The notes beneath the pieces were generated by a model that ran no database searches, was not told the DNA's origin, and saw only the letters and a list, made by a program, of their open reading frames with translations. This document shows positions 8,558-17,408 of a stretch of DNA of 64,000 bases, piece after piece. Made by a program: the position numbers and the translations under genes. This DNA comes from Phaeobacter bryozoorum (GTDB taxonomy: Bacteria; Pseudomonadota; Alphaproteobacteria; Rhodobacterales; Rhodobacteraceae), in the NCBI RefSeq assembly GCF_041893525.1, contig NZ_CP169068.1; one strand, given 5' to 3'. Numbering within the stretch: the first letter of the stretch is position 1; every line of letters starts with the position of its first letter.

Positions 8558-9504
8558 GCCTGGCCGAGCTTGGCGTTCCGTGCCGCACGCAGCCGGGCAA
8601 AATCATCCCCCGCGTGATAAGATGACCGCGTCAGCGGTGTCGCCGATACCATCAGAAAGCCCTTGCCATAGGCGGCTTTCTCATAGCTCTCGAATTCTTC
8701 CGGCGTCACAAAACGGTCCACCGCATGATGCTTTGGCGTGGGCTGAAGATATTGGCCGATGGTCAGGAAATCGATATCCGCGGCGCGCATATCGTCCATC
8801 ACCTGCTTTACCTCCTGCGCATTCTCGCCAAGGCCGACCATGATGCCGGATTTGGTGAAGATCGCAGGATCCAGCTCCTTTACCCGCTGCAACAGCCGCA
8901 GGGAGTGGAAATAGCGCGCACCGGGGCGGACACCGGGATAGAGACCGGGAACGGTTTCCAGATTGTGGTTGAACACATCCGGGCGGGCCTCCACCACGGT
9001 TTCCAGCACCTCAGGGGCGCATTTCAGGAAATCCGGTGTCAGGATTTCGATCGTGGTTGTCGGGCTGCGATGGCGGACCGCGCGAATGGTCTGGGCGAAA
9101 TGGTCTGCACCGCCGTCTTCCAGATCGTCGCGGTCGACGGAGGTGATCACAACATGGTTGAGGCCAAGTTTCTGCACCGCATGGGCGACGCGACCCGGCT
9201 CAAACGCATCCAGCGTATCGGGTCGGCCGGTGGCGATATTGCAGAAGGTACAGCCGCGGGTGCAGATTTCACCCATGATCATCATGGTGGCGTGCCCTTG
9301 GCTCCAGCATTCGCCAACATTCGGGCAGCCGGCTTCCTCACAGACCGTGACGAGGTTGTTCTCACGCATGATCTTATGCGTTTCCGCGTAGCCTTTGCCC
9401 CCTGGCGCCTTGACCCGGATCCAGCTCGGCTTCTTCGGCTGAGCATTGTCAGGACGATGCGCCTTTTCCGGGTGGCGTTGCTCGGGGATTTTCAGATCTC
9501 GCAC
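8554..9504 (-). CDS. lipA: Lipoyl synthase
   Basis: Radical SAM enzyme that inserts two sulfurs into protein-bound octanoate to make lipoyl cofactors. 316 residues. The auxiliary 4Fe-4S ligands are Cys55, Cys60 and Cys66 (CEEAGCPNVGEC). The radical SAM cluster ligands are Cys81, Cys85 and Cys88 (CTRGCTFC). A C-terminal RSSYHAGD matches the third-ligand Ser region. The start is GTG at 9504: the family N-terminus MRDLKIPEQR begins there and AAGGGAA lies just upstream, whereas the 31 codons further upstream have no family match. Confidence 0.95.
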   Translation of the reverse strand: MRDLKIPEQRHPEKAHRPDNAQPKKPSWIRVKAPGGKGYAETHKIMRENNLVTVCEEAGCPNVGECWSQGHATMMIMGEICTRGCTFCNIATGRPDTLDAFEPGRVAHAVQKLGLNHVVITSVDRDDLEDGGADHFAQTIRAVRHRSPTTTIEILTPDFLKCAPEVLETVVEARPDVFNHNLETVPGLYPGVRPGARYFHSLRLLQRVKELDPAIFTKSGIMVGLGENAQEVKQVMDDMRAADIDFLTIGQYLQPTPKHHAVDRFVTPEEFESYEKAAYGKGFLMVSATPLTRSSYHAGDDFARLRAARNAKLGQA

Positions 9505-9860
9505 GTCGATGTTCCCTTGCGGCAATGGTCTTTTGGTCTTCGTAACATAGTTGCAATCGCTTGGCACGACCAGTTCTGCACCTGACGACGGCGGCAAAAC
9601 GGATCAGCTCTGCGCCGTAATAATCTGTCTTGATTAAGATATTTGCGCGCAATGCAGAATCTGCAACCCTGCCCGCCGGTTTTGCCTTCCACGCTATTGC
9701 AGGATCAAACCCGCCTCCGAGTCGGTCAGAAAGCGGCGCATGACCACAGCGATGCGGCGCCACCCGGACACCGCTGAACCAGCGCGCGAATACCCCATTG
9801 CGGGCGATTTAGAACTATTATAAGTCACCGCCCGACACCGAATTGATCAACTAGGAGCCG
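9505..9860. other. Divergent intergenic region between lipA and the peroxiredoxin gene
   Basis: 356 bases with no supported gene. The last 50 bases before the peroxiredoxin are AT-rich (TTTAGAACTATTATAAG) and probably hold its promoter, but no clear -35 with 16-18 base spacing was found. No hairpin or riboswitch-like fold was recognised. Confidence 0.5.
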
Positions 9861-10412
9861 ATGATGAAAGCTGGCGTAAAACTGCCCGACGTGACCTTCC
9901 GCACCCGTGTTCGCGACAAATCCGTGGGCGGCCCGAACCCGTTCCGCTGGGAAGACAAAACCACCGCTGACTATTTCGCGGGCAAACGCGTAGTGCTGTT
10001 CTCCCTGCCCGGTGCTTTCACCCCCACATGCTCGACCTATCAGCTGCCCGGTTTTGAAAACGGCTTCGCCGACTTCCAGGCCGAAGGCATCGATGCGATC
10101 TACTGCATGTCGGTGAACGACAGCTTCGTGATGAACAAATGGGCCGAATCCCAGAACCTGAAGAACGTTGGCGTGATCCCCGACGGGTCGGGCGAATTCA
10201 CCCGCAAGATGGGTATGCTGGTGGCCAAGGATAACTTGGGCTTTGGCAACCGGTCCTGGCGCTATGCAGCCATCGTCAACAACGGTGTTGTCGAGGCATG
10301 GTTCGAAGAGCCGGGCCTGTGCGACAACCACGGCGAAGATCCCTATGGCGTCTCCTCCCCGGAGACCGTTCTGGAGCACCTGAAAACAGCCAAGGCTGAG
10401 GTCGCCGCCTGA
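9861..10412 (+). CDS. Peroxiredoxin, Prx5-like
   Basis: 183-residue thiol peroxidase of the AhpC/TSA (Prx5) class, which reduces peroxides in the cytoplasm. The peroxidatic Cys lies in PGAFTPTCSTYQ (about residue 57). A second Cys in GLCDNHGEDPYGVSSPETVL sits where the resolving Cys of Prx5-type enzymes is found; many alphaproteobacterial members use glutathione/glutaredoxin. AGGAG is 6 bases before ATGATG. A terminator follows at once, so it is a single-gene unit. Confidence 0.9.
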   Translation: MMKAGVKLPDVTFRTRVRDKSVGGPNPFRWEDKTTADYFAGKRVVLFSLPGAFTPTCSTYQLPGFENGFADFQAEGIDAIYCMSVNDSFVMNKWAESQNLKNVGVIPDGSGEFTRKMGMLVAKDNLGFGNRSWRYAAIVNNGVVEAWFEEPGLCDNHGEDPYGVSSPETVLEHLKTAKAEVAA

Positions 10413-10457
10413 TCCGCGCGACCCCGGTCAGGTCCGGACCGGCCAGATAAAATCCGC

Positions 10458-10487
10458 AAACCCGGTGCCGCATGGCGCCGGGTTTTT
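10458..10487 (+). terminator. Rho-independent terminator after the peroxiredoxin gene
   Basis: Stem AACCCGGTGCC / GGCGCCGGGTT (one T-G pair) around the loop GCAT, followed by TTTTTC. Confidence 0.88.
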
Positions 10488-10505
10488 CTATGTCAGGCCA
10501 TGTGT

Positions 10506-11579
10506 TCAGCCGATAAGCTCATCCTGCGCCTGCTGGGCGTCATAGTGAAGTTTCAGCTGTTGCAACGCGATGCGCAGCACCACCTTGCCTGACCGCGCCG
10601 ACCAGCCCAGCTGGCGTTCGGCCGCCTCCAGCCCTTCCAGATGGCAGCAACAGCGCATCACGATGTCGCTCAGCCCCTCGCCAAGCGCGTTGAGCGCGGC
10701 AGAGGCCCGGCGTTTGGCGGCTGCCGCGGCCTGTCCGGGTCGGCGACGCCGGGCGGCGGCCGGACTGCAATCGCCATCGGCAAACTGCGCCACCGATTGC
10801 GCCAGATGATCGCCGACCTGCGCCAGTTCGAAATCTTCGCGCAGCCGCTCACCGGCGCGCACCAGATCGCTGGTCAGAAACGGCGTCCCATCACGATCCG
10901 TCAGCCGCGCCAGCATATGCAGCGGCGTCTCACCCAGCCCATAGCGCGCCCGGCGTGGACGACGCGGACCGCGACCAACCTTGCGCGTCGCCAGGCTGGC
11001 GCTTTCCAGTCGGGAACGGGCGCGGTTCTCGCGGCGGGCCACAAACTGGCTGAGCGCGGTGCGCCCTTCGGGCGTGATATGATAGCGGCTGAGCCGCCCC
11101 GGCGCCGGACAGGCGATCCAGTCGCGCAGCGCCATGGCCTCGGCCAGGATGCGATCCACCACGACCTTCTTGTCACCGCTTGCCGCCTCCCGCACGACAA
11201 CCGCTTTCTCCATGCCATCCGCCACCGCGAGCACCGCGCCCTGCGGGTTCAGACAGGTCAGGATTTCGACCACCTCGCTCTCGAAGGCTTCGGCGCAGGC
11301 GGGCACTGTGCCCAGGGCCAGAGCACGGGCCGACATTGGCCTGGGCCCCGGCATCGTTTCGGCGTAGTGGCGGGCCGCCAGCGACGCCAAGGCGCCATCG
11401 ACCAGCGGATCGTCGCGTCGGGTTTCGACCCGTCGGACCTGTCGCAATACCGTCGACGGGTGGCAGCCCGCCTGTTTTGCAAGATTGCGGATCGAACGGC
11501 CTGCTTCGGTGTGTTCAAGATATCGGCACGCCTCCTCAGGCACCCATTCCGGCAAGCCGGATACAGCCATAGTTTGCAT
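10506..11579 (-). CDS. DUF6456 helix-turn-helix protein
   Basis: 357-residue putative DNA-binding protein found in Rhodobacterales. An N-terminal helix-turn-helix (residues about 24-50, GRSIRNLAKQAGCHPSTVLRQ) is followed by a middle region with a second winged-helix-like part (ALRDWIACPAPGRLSRYHIT, then ALSQF), a basic linker (GRGPRRPRRARYG), and the DUF6456 domain beginning GLGETPLHMLARL with SDLVRAGERLREDFELAQVG. ATG at 11579 is preceded by GGGGTGA at 4 bases; a start at 11594 lacks such a site. It faces away from the DUF6477 gene. The target is unknown. Confidence 0.8.
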   Translation of the reverse strand: MQTMAVSGLPEWVPEEACRYLEHTEAGRSIRNLAKQAGCHPSTVLRQVRRVETRRDDPLVDGALASLAARHYAETMPGPRPMSARALALGTVPACAEAFESEVVEILTCLNPQGAVLAVADGMEKAVVVREAASGDKKVVVDRILAEAMALRDWIACPAPGRLSRYHITPEGRTALSQFVARRENRARSRLESASLATRKVGRGPRRPRRARYGLGETPLHMLARLTDRDGTPFLTSDLVRAGERLREDFELAQVGDHLAQSVAQFADGDCSPAAARRRRPGQAAAAAKRRASAALNALGEGLSDIVMRCCCHLEGLEAAERQLGWSARSGKVVLRIALQQLKLHYDAQQAQDELIG

Positions 11580-11812
11580 TTTATCACCCCACATGTGATC
11601 ATTCGAAACTATCCTCCCACTGGCCGCCTACGTGTTATCCACAGACACCATTCACCGTACTGGCCTGATTTTTCTGGATAGTCTCAGTCAGAGCATCATT
11701 GGTTTCAAATTTTCATCAATCAATATCGAATAGACCGTTCGCCGAACCGGCCCCTTCGGCAACACCCGCTTCAGTTGTGTTACACAGCGCTATCAACAGA
11801 GCTGGAAAGGAC

Positions 11813-12115
11813 ATGACGATGCAGGATATCTTTGGTCATCTGGCCGCTTTGCGCCGCCCTCGACTGTTGGTGCGGACCGCGCGGATCGGCGCGCGGGACT
11901 ATAGCCGGCGGCGCGATTTGAAACGGGTGCTGGGCTATGGCACCCTGCCGAAACCGGCCGCTGCGGTGATGCGGCTGCTGGATCTCGAACACGATTACAA
12001 CCGCCAGCGCGAGTCCGGCGATGCCGGGTATTCACTGACCCGCCATGTCGATGTGCTGATTGCCCTGATGGGCGAGGCCGAGGGGCTGCGCCGCCCGACC
12101 CTTAAAGTCGCCTGA
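11813..12115 (+). CDS. DUF6477 family protein
   Basis: 100-residue basic protein of a small family that, to my knowledge, is found mainly in Rhodobacterales. It begins MTMQDIFGHLAALRRPRLLVRTARIG and contains DLKRVLGYGTLPKPAAAVMRLLDLE, a likely helical segment. There is no membrane segment or signal peptide. The start is set by GGAAAGGAC directly before the ATG. It is divergent from the DUF6456 regulator, which suggests but does not prove a regulatory link. Function unknown. Confidence 0.75.
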   Translation: MTMQDIFGHLAALRRPRLLVRTARIGARDYSRRRDLKRVLGYGTLPKPAAAVMRLLDLEHDYNRQRESGDAGYSLTRHVDVLIALMGEAEGLRRPTLKVA

Positions 12116-12169
12116 GACCGTCGCCAGACAGGATGGATCCCAGGGCAGACCACCGGCCCGAAACGCAAA

Positions 12170-12193
12170 ACGGCGGCCCCGAGGGACCGCCGT
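12170..12193 (-). terminator. Terminator between the DUF6477 and mttB-like genes
   Basis: Stem ACGGCGG / CCGCCGT with an inner mismatch. On the minus strand it is followed by TTTTGCGTTT, so it most likely ends mttB transcription; the plus side has no T-tract. Confidence 0.65.
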
Positions 12194-12243
12194 CTGCCTG
12201 CCAGCCGGGCTGGCATATATCGGAGTGCCGATCTTAGCCGGTC

Positions 12244-13796
12244 TTACATGAAGGCATCGGGCATCGAGGCTTTCTTCTCGGCGACATAGGCCTCCAGCCT
12301 GCTCAGCACTTCAGGATCGAGCGACGGCGCCTGATAGGCGTCGAGCAGCGTTTCCACCCGGCTGCTGGCCAATGCAACGGTGTCACGCGCACCTTCTTCT
12401 TCCCAGGTTTCAAAGGGCTTGTAGTCCAGCAGCTCGGATTTCCAGAATGCGGTCTTGAAATTCGCCTGCGTATGGGCGCAGCCAAGGTAGTGACCACCGG
12501 GACCAACCTCGCGGATCGCGTCCATGGCCTGGGCTTCCTCGTCCACGGCAACACCTTTGGCAAGACCATGCAGCGCGCCCAGCTGATCGGCGTCCATCAC
12601 GAACTTCTCGAAATCGGCAACCAGACCGCCCTCGAGCCAGCCGCAGGAGTGCAGCTGGAAGTTCACGCCCGACAACAGGCCCATGTTGAGCGAATTGGCG
12701 GTTTCATAGGCCGCCTGCGCGTCGGGCAGCTTGGAGCCACAGAACGATCCGGCCGAACGGAAGGGCAGGTTCATCCGGCGTGCAAGCTGACCGGCCCCAT
12801 AGGTCACCAGCGAGGCTTCCGGCGTCCCGAAGGTCGGCGCACCGGAGTTCATGTCGATCGAGGATACAAAGGCGCCGAAGATCACCGGCGCACCGGCGCG
12901 GATCAGCTGGCTATAGGCCACGCCTGCCATCACCTCGGCCAGAACCTGAGTCAGCGTACCGGCAACCGAGACCGGCGCCATGGCACCGCCAACGATAAAG
13001 GGCGAGATGATGCAGGCCTGGTTGTGGGCGGCGTAGACCTCCAGCGCACCCATCATCACATCGTCAAAGGTCATTGGCGAGTTGATGTTGATCAGCGAGG
13101 TCATCACGGTGTTGTCGCGCACGAAATCCTTGCCAAAAAGATCTCGCACATCTCGATGGAATCCTGCGCCCGGCTGGGCTCGGTCACCGACCCCATGAAC
13201 GGCTTGTCGCTCAGGGTCATATGCGCCATCAGCATGTCGAGGTGGCGTTTGTTCACCGGTACGTCGGTCGGCTCGCAAACGGTACCGCCGGAATGGTGCA
13301 GCCATTTGGACATATAGCCCAGCTTCACGAATTTCTGGAAATCATCCAGCGTCGCGTAACGGCGCCCGCCCTTGGCATCGCGCACAAACGGCGGGCCATA
13401 GACCGGTGCCAGCACCATGTTCTTGCCGCCGATGACCACGGATTTCTCCGGGTTGCGGGCATGTTGGGTGAATTCGGACGGGGCCGTCTTGCACAGCTCG
13501 CGCGCCAGGCCGCGCGGGATCCGTACCCGCTCGCCATCGATCGTGGCCCCGGCCTCGCGCCAGCGCTCCAACGCGCCGGGGTTGTTCACGAAGTTGACAC
13601 CGACCTCTTCGAGGATGGTTTCGGCGTTGGCTTCGATGATCTGCAGCGCCTCTTCGCTCAACACTTCGAAATTCGGAATATTCCGCTCGATGTATTTTGC
13701 GGTATCAATCTTGACGCCGGTTCGTTCTGCGCGACGGGCGGCACCACCGCCTCCACGAGCGCGACGGCGCGGTGCTGCTGGAGCTGCTTCTGTCAT
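12244..13796 (-). CDS. Trimethylamine methyltransferase (MttB) family protein, interrupted by a one-base frameshift
   Basis: Corrinoid-dependent methyltransferase family. Reading from ATG at 13796 gives the N-terminal 218 codons up to IEMCEIF. The frame is then lost at a run of five A at 13135-13139, and the rest (FGKDFVRDNTVM to the end at 12244) is in the next frame. Adding one base restores one protein of about 517 residues, a normal length. Domain content is otherwise complete, including SLININSPM, GAFVSSIDMNSGAP and HSCGWLEGGL. There is no in-frame amber codon, so this is a non-pyrrolysine member, the group that includes glycine betaine methyltransferases. No corrinoid protein or activase gene is adjacent. 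It is either a recent pseudogene or a sequencing error in the homopolymer. Confidence 0.82.
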
Positions 13797-13998
13797 GGTT
13801 GTTCCTCACCACAGGCATTTCGTTGCTGGTGTGATTATAGCGCCCAAGACCAAAGCCGCCGCAGGATTACGGCCATTGAAGTTGAAAAGCGACATTCCCG
13901 ACAGGTTTCTCGCGCCTGCGGCCCGATATCGGCCGTAAGAGGCCGCGCGACAACCGGATCAGAGATTGTGCAAACGCGGCCCGAAACACGAAAATACC

Positions 13999-14027
13999 TT
14001 GCGAATTTCGCGCCGCTGCCCTATGGC
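13999..14027 (+). promoter_or_regulatory. Predicted promoter of guaA, probably leaderless
   Basis: TTGCGA at 13999-14004, 17-base spacer, TATGGC at 14022-14027, then 6 bases to the guaA ATG. The expected transcription start falls on the ATG itself, and there is no ribosome-binding site upstream. The same geometry occurs before trmFO. Confidence 0.55.
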
Positions 14028-14033
14028 GCGTGC

Positions 14034-15602
14034 ATGACAGAGACATCCCACGACCGCCTTCTCATCATCGACTTTGGCAGCCAGGTCACGCAGCTGATTG
14101 CGCGCCGCCTGCGCGAACTGAATGTCTATTGCGAAATTCACCCCTACCAGAATGTCACGATGGATTTTGTGCGCGAAATGGCGCCCAAAGCCGTGATCTT
14201 TTCCGGTGGCCCGGACAGCGTGACCCGCGAAGGCAGCCCCCGTGCGCCGCAGGAAATCTTTGACCTTGGCGTGCCGATCCTGGGGATCTGCTATGGTCAG
14301 CAGGTGATGATGCACCAGCTGGGCGGCAAGGTGCTCTCCGGACATGGCACCGCCGAGTTCGGTCGCGCCTATGTGACGCCGACGGTCAGCAGCCTGCCGC
14401 TGCTGGATGGCTGGTTTGCAGATGACAGCGACCGCGAACAGGTCTGGATGTCTCACGGCGATCATGTCAGCGAAATCGCGCCCGGTTTTGAGGTCTACGG
14501 CACCTCGCCCAACGCGCCTTTTGCCATCACCGCCGATGTGTCGCGCAATTTCTACGCGGTTCAGTTCCACCCGGAGGTGCATCACACTCCTAATGGTGCG
14601 AAACTCTATGAGAATTTTGTCAAGATCGCAGGTTTCACCGGCGACTGGACCATGGGTGCCTACCGCGAACAGGCGATCCAGGCGATCCGCGATCAGGTGG
14701 GCGACAAGAAAGTCATCTGCGGCCTCTCCGGCGGCGTTGACAGCTCGGTTGCGGCGATCCTGATCCACGAGGCCATCGGCGACCAGCTGACCTGTGTGTT
14801 CGTGGACCACGGGTTGCTGCGCAAGAACGAGGCCGAAGAGGTCGTCACGATGTTCCGTGACAACTACAATATTCAGCTGATCCACGCAGATGAAAGCGAT
14901 CTGTTCCTGGGCGAACTGGACGGCCAGTCCGACCCGGAAACCAAGCGCAAAATCATCGGCAAACTGTTCATCGACGTGTTCCAGAAACACGCCGACACGA
15001 TCGACGGCGCCGACTTCCTGGCGCAGGGTACACTCTACCCGGATGTGATCGAATCCGTGTCCTTCTCGGGCGGGCCGTCTGTCACCATCAAGTCGCACCA
15101 CAACGTCGGCGGCCTGCCGGAGAAGATGGGCCTGAAGCTGGTCGAGCCGCTGCGCGAGCTATTCAAGGATGAAGTCCGCGCGCTTGGCCGCGAACTGGGC
15201 CTGCCGCAAAGCTTCATCGGTCGCCACCCCTTCCCCGGACCGGGCCTTGCGATCCGCTGCCCCGGCGAAATCACCCGTGAAAAACTGGAAATCCTGCGCG
15301 AGGCGGATGCGATCTATATCGACCAAATTCGCAAGCATGGTCTCTATGATGAAATCTGGCAGGCCTTTGTGGCGATCCTGCCCGTTCGCACCGTCGGCGT
15401 GATGGGCGACGGCCGCACTTATGACTATGCCTGCGCCCTGCGCGCGGTGACATCTGTCGATGGTATGACTGCCGATTATTACCCGTTCAGCCACGAATTC
15501 CTGGGTGAAACCGCCACGCGGATCATCAATGAGGTCAAGGGTATCAACCGTTGCACCTATGACATCACCTCGAAGCCTCCGGGCACGATCGAGTGGGAAT
15601 AA
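14034..15602 (+). CDS. guaA: GMP synthase (glutamine-hydrolysing)
   Basis: Converts XMP to GMP with glutamine as ammonia donor. 522 residues in the usual order: class I glutamine amidotransferase (residues about 8-200, catalytic Cys86 in GICYGQQ, His in VQFHPEVHH), PP-loop ATPase (SGGVDSS near residue 234), and the C-terminal dimerisation domain (RHPFPGPGLAIR, ending KPPGTIEWE). The start MTETSHDRLLIIDFGSQ fits the family; the frame is open far upstream but that part is not conserved. It is divergent from the mttB-like gene and is followed by a strong terminator. Confidence 0.96.
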   Translation: MTETSHDRLLIIDFGSQVTQLIARRLRELNVYCEIHPYQNVTMDFVREMAPKAVIFSGGPDSVTREGSPRAPQEIFDLGVPILGICYGQQVMMHQLGGKVLSGHGTAEFGRAYVTPTVSSLPLLDGWFADDSDREQVWMSHGDHVSEIAPGFEVYGTSPNAPFAITADVSRNFYAVQFHPEVHHTPNGAKLYENFVKIAGFTGDWTMGAYREQAIQAIRDQVGDKKVICGLSGGVDSSVAAILIHEAIGDQLTCVFVDHGLLRKNEAEEVVTMFRDNYNIQLIHADESDLFLGELDGQSDPETKRKIIGKLFIDVFQKHADTIDGADFLAQGTLYPDVIESVSFSGGPSVTIKSHHNVGGLPEKMGLKLVEPLRELFKDEVRALGRELGLPQSFIGRHPFPGPGLAIRCPGEITREKLEILREADAIYIDQIRKHGLYDEIWQAFVAILPVRTVGVMGDGRTYDYACALRAVTSVDGMTADYYPFSHEFLGETATRIINEVKGINRCTYDITSKPPGTIEWE

Positions 15603-15614
15603 TCTAAGCCCCTG

Positions 15615-15647
15615 AAACCCCGGCCAACTGGCCGGGGTTTTTCTTTT
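15615..15647 (+). terminator. Rho-independent terminator after guaA
   Basis: Perfect stem AAACCCCGGCC / GGCCGGGGTTT with loop AACT, followed by TTCTTTT. Confidence 0.9.
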
Positions 15648-15748
15648 ATAGAAAGCCCTGAATTTATTCTACTTTCACTGATGTCTTAACAGTTTCAGAA
15701 ACTCTATTTGCGAGGTTTCAGTGAAGTTCTATTGGGAGAATCTCTGGA

Positions 15749-17302
15749 ATGATTATCTGCCATCCGCTCAAACTGATTTTCATTAAGACCAAGAAGGTTG
15801 CTGGAACCTCGTTTGAAATCGCACTGTCCAGCTATTGTGATGAAAGCAGCATCATCACACCAATCAGCCCAAAGGATGAAGAGAGGCGGAGGGCGTTGGG
15901 CTATCCCGGCCCTCAGAACCATCAGACCCAGACTTGGCCGGATGGAAACGGGGGCACGCAGGTTTTCTTCGATCACATGACCGCCGGACAGATCCGCGCC
16001 GCAGTTCCTCAGGATATCTGGGAGACCTATACCAAAGTAACGATCCGGCGCGATCCCTACGATGCCATGGTTTCCCGCTACTACAACGAGGCGATGGATC
16101 AGAGAGATGTTCCGCTCGATATCTTTGTCCGACGCTACCGCAGCCTGTTGAGCGAAAACCGCCGTATTGCACCACTGGATGGTTCGAATTCCGCAGATGT
16201 CGTGCTGCGCTATGAGCATCTTGAGGAGGATATAAATGCGCTCGATATCGACGGGCTTTGGGAGCGGTTTTCGAACCTGAACGCCAAGGCGCCGATGCCT
16301 GCGAAAACTGGCGCTGATGCGGCCAGACTCTTTACAGCCCACCCGGAGGCGGCGGACGTGATCGAGGTCGAGGCCGTCGGCGAAATTTCCCGGTTCGGCT
16401 ACACTCGCCCGGCACTGGCTGCCGCAGTCCCAACTCTTGCCACGCCGGTGTCAGAAAACGCTCAACAATGCTTAAAGCCTGAATTCATCTTCACCCTCTC
16501 TGCCGGACGTACGGGCACCGCATGGCTTGCGAAATTTCTGGGTGAGAACCTGAATATCCCGTCGGTGCATGAGCCGCTTGGCGCGAATGACTATGGCATT
16601 CGTATGCCCAGTATTGGACACATGCGTGGGTTCAATACCTACGGGATGAACGCGAATGTCTGCGACTTCTGGGAGGGCAAACTGAGCAACCTGCAAGCCC
16701 CCTATGCGGAAAGCAACCATACATTGGGCAAATGCGGGTTGATTGAGGCGCTGGTGGAACACGGTTTAGCGCCGCGAACCCGCGTGATCATCCTGCGCCG
16801 CAACCTTGGCAAACAAATCGCAAGCTATGTGAACCGTAATGATTTTTGCAATATTACAATACCTTGGCAATGGTACCTGCATCCGACCTACAATCACAAG
16901 ATCCTCGACCCCGCGCCGTTCGAGCAAATGGGCGAAATCGGCATGGCGATCTGGTATGCGCTGGAGATGGAAGTGCGCTACGCCTACTACAAACAACTCT
17001 ACGGCGACCAACTTCACTTTATCGAAACCACGCTGGAGCAGGCCACGACGCCGGATGGCGCTCGAAACCTGCTGCAAGAGCTGGGCCACACCACAGGACC
17101 GATCCTGCCGCAGAAGGTCAATGCGTCGCCACAAGGCAGCGCCACGACCAATGCGCTGGTTGAGGAAATCGAGACGCTGCTGTCACGTTTGGGGTTTGAT
17201 GCCGACACGATAGCGAAGGAGTATATCGAGCGCGGGAACCGGCTGGACCTCCCCTCACTGCCCCACGCGGCAATGCTCAAGCAGACGGTAGCCGCCGAAT
17301 AG
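15749..17302 (+). CDS. Protein with two sulfotransferase-like domains in tandem
   Basis: 517 residues. The N-terminal part resembles sulfotransferase family 2: the PAPS 5'-phosphate loop KTKKVAGTSFE (residues 13-23) and a later TIRRDPYDAMVSRYYNE (about 98-114), the 3'-phosphate-binding type motif. A second, different P-loop SAGRTGTAWLAKFL (251-264), followed by HEPLG, VIILRRNLGKQIASYVNRN and a C-terminal helical region, looks like another sulfotransferase fold. One polypeptide thus carries two PAPS-type sites, joined by a Pro/Ala-rich linker near 218-240. No signal peptide, so cytoplasmic. The acceptor is unknown. The start follows GGGAGAATCTCTGGA. The neighbours (guaA, a DMT exporter) give no pathway. 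Confidence 0.72.
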   Translation: MIICHPLKLIFIKTKKVAGTSFEIALSSYCDESSIITPISPKDEERRRALGYPGPQNHQTQTWPDGNGGTQVFFDHMTAGQIRAAVPQDIWETYTKVTIRRDPYDAMVSRYYNEAMDQRDVPLDIFVRRYRSLLSENRRIAPLDGSNSADVVLRYEHLEEDINALDIDGLWERFSNLNAKAPMPAKTGADAARLFTAHPEAADVIEVEAVGEISRFGYTRPALAAAVPTLATPVSENAQQCLKPEFIFTLSAGRTGTAWLAKFLGENLNIPSVHEPLGANDYGIRMPSIGHMRGFNTYGMNANVCDFWEGKLSNLQAPYAESNHTLGKCGLIEALVEHGLAPRTRVIILRRNLGKQIASYVNRNDFCNITIPWQWYLHPTYNHKILDPAPFEQMGEIGMAIWYALEMEVRYAYYKQLYGDQLHFIETTLEQATTPDGARNLLQELGHTTGPILPQKVNASPQGSATTNALVEEIETLLSRLGFDADTIAKEYIERGNRLDLPSLPHAAMLKQTVAAE

Positions 17303-17408
17303 ACGCCTGTTCTGCGCGGCCCGGACCCGCGACGGCAGCCGCGCAGAGATGACTTGACCCGCCTGCTAAATTAGCCCTTCTTCGTGACCAACGGGCAAAG
17401 GGGCGGCC

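Noticed and set aside
9563..9582. TGGCAC followed by a GC-type box, sigma-54-like
   Set aside because: The GG and GC are 13 bases apart instead of 10.
12244..13796. Pyrrolysine-containing MttB
   Set aside because: There is no in-frame amber codon; the interruption is a frameshift ending at TGA.
13221..14033. Long upstream open frame joined to guaA
   Set aside because: It is antisense to the mttB-like gene, has no family match, and guaA begins at 14034 by homology.
16180..16192. TPsiC-arm-like GGTTCGAATTCC suggesting a tRNA
   Set aside because: It lies inside the sulfotransferase gene with no acceptor stem or anticodon arm around it.
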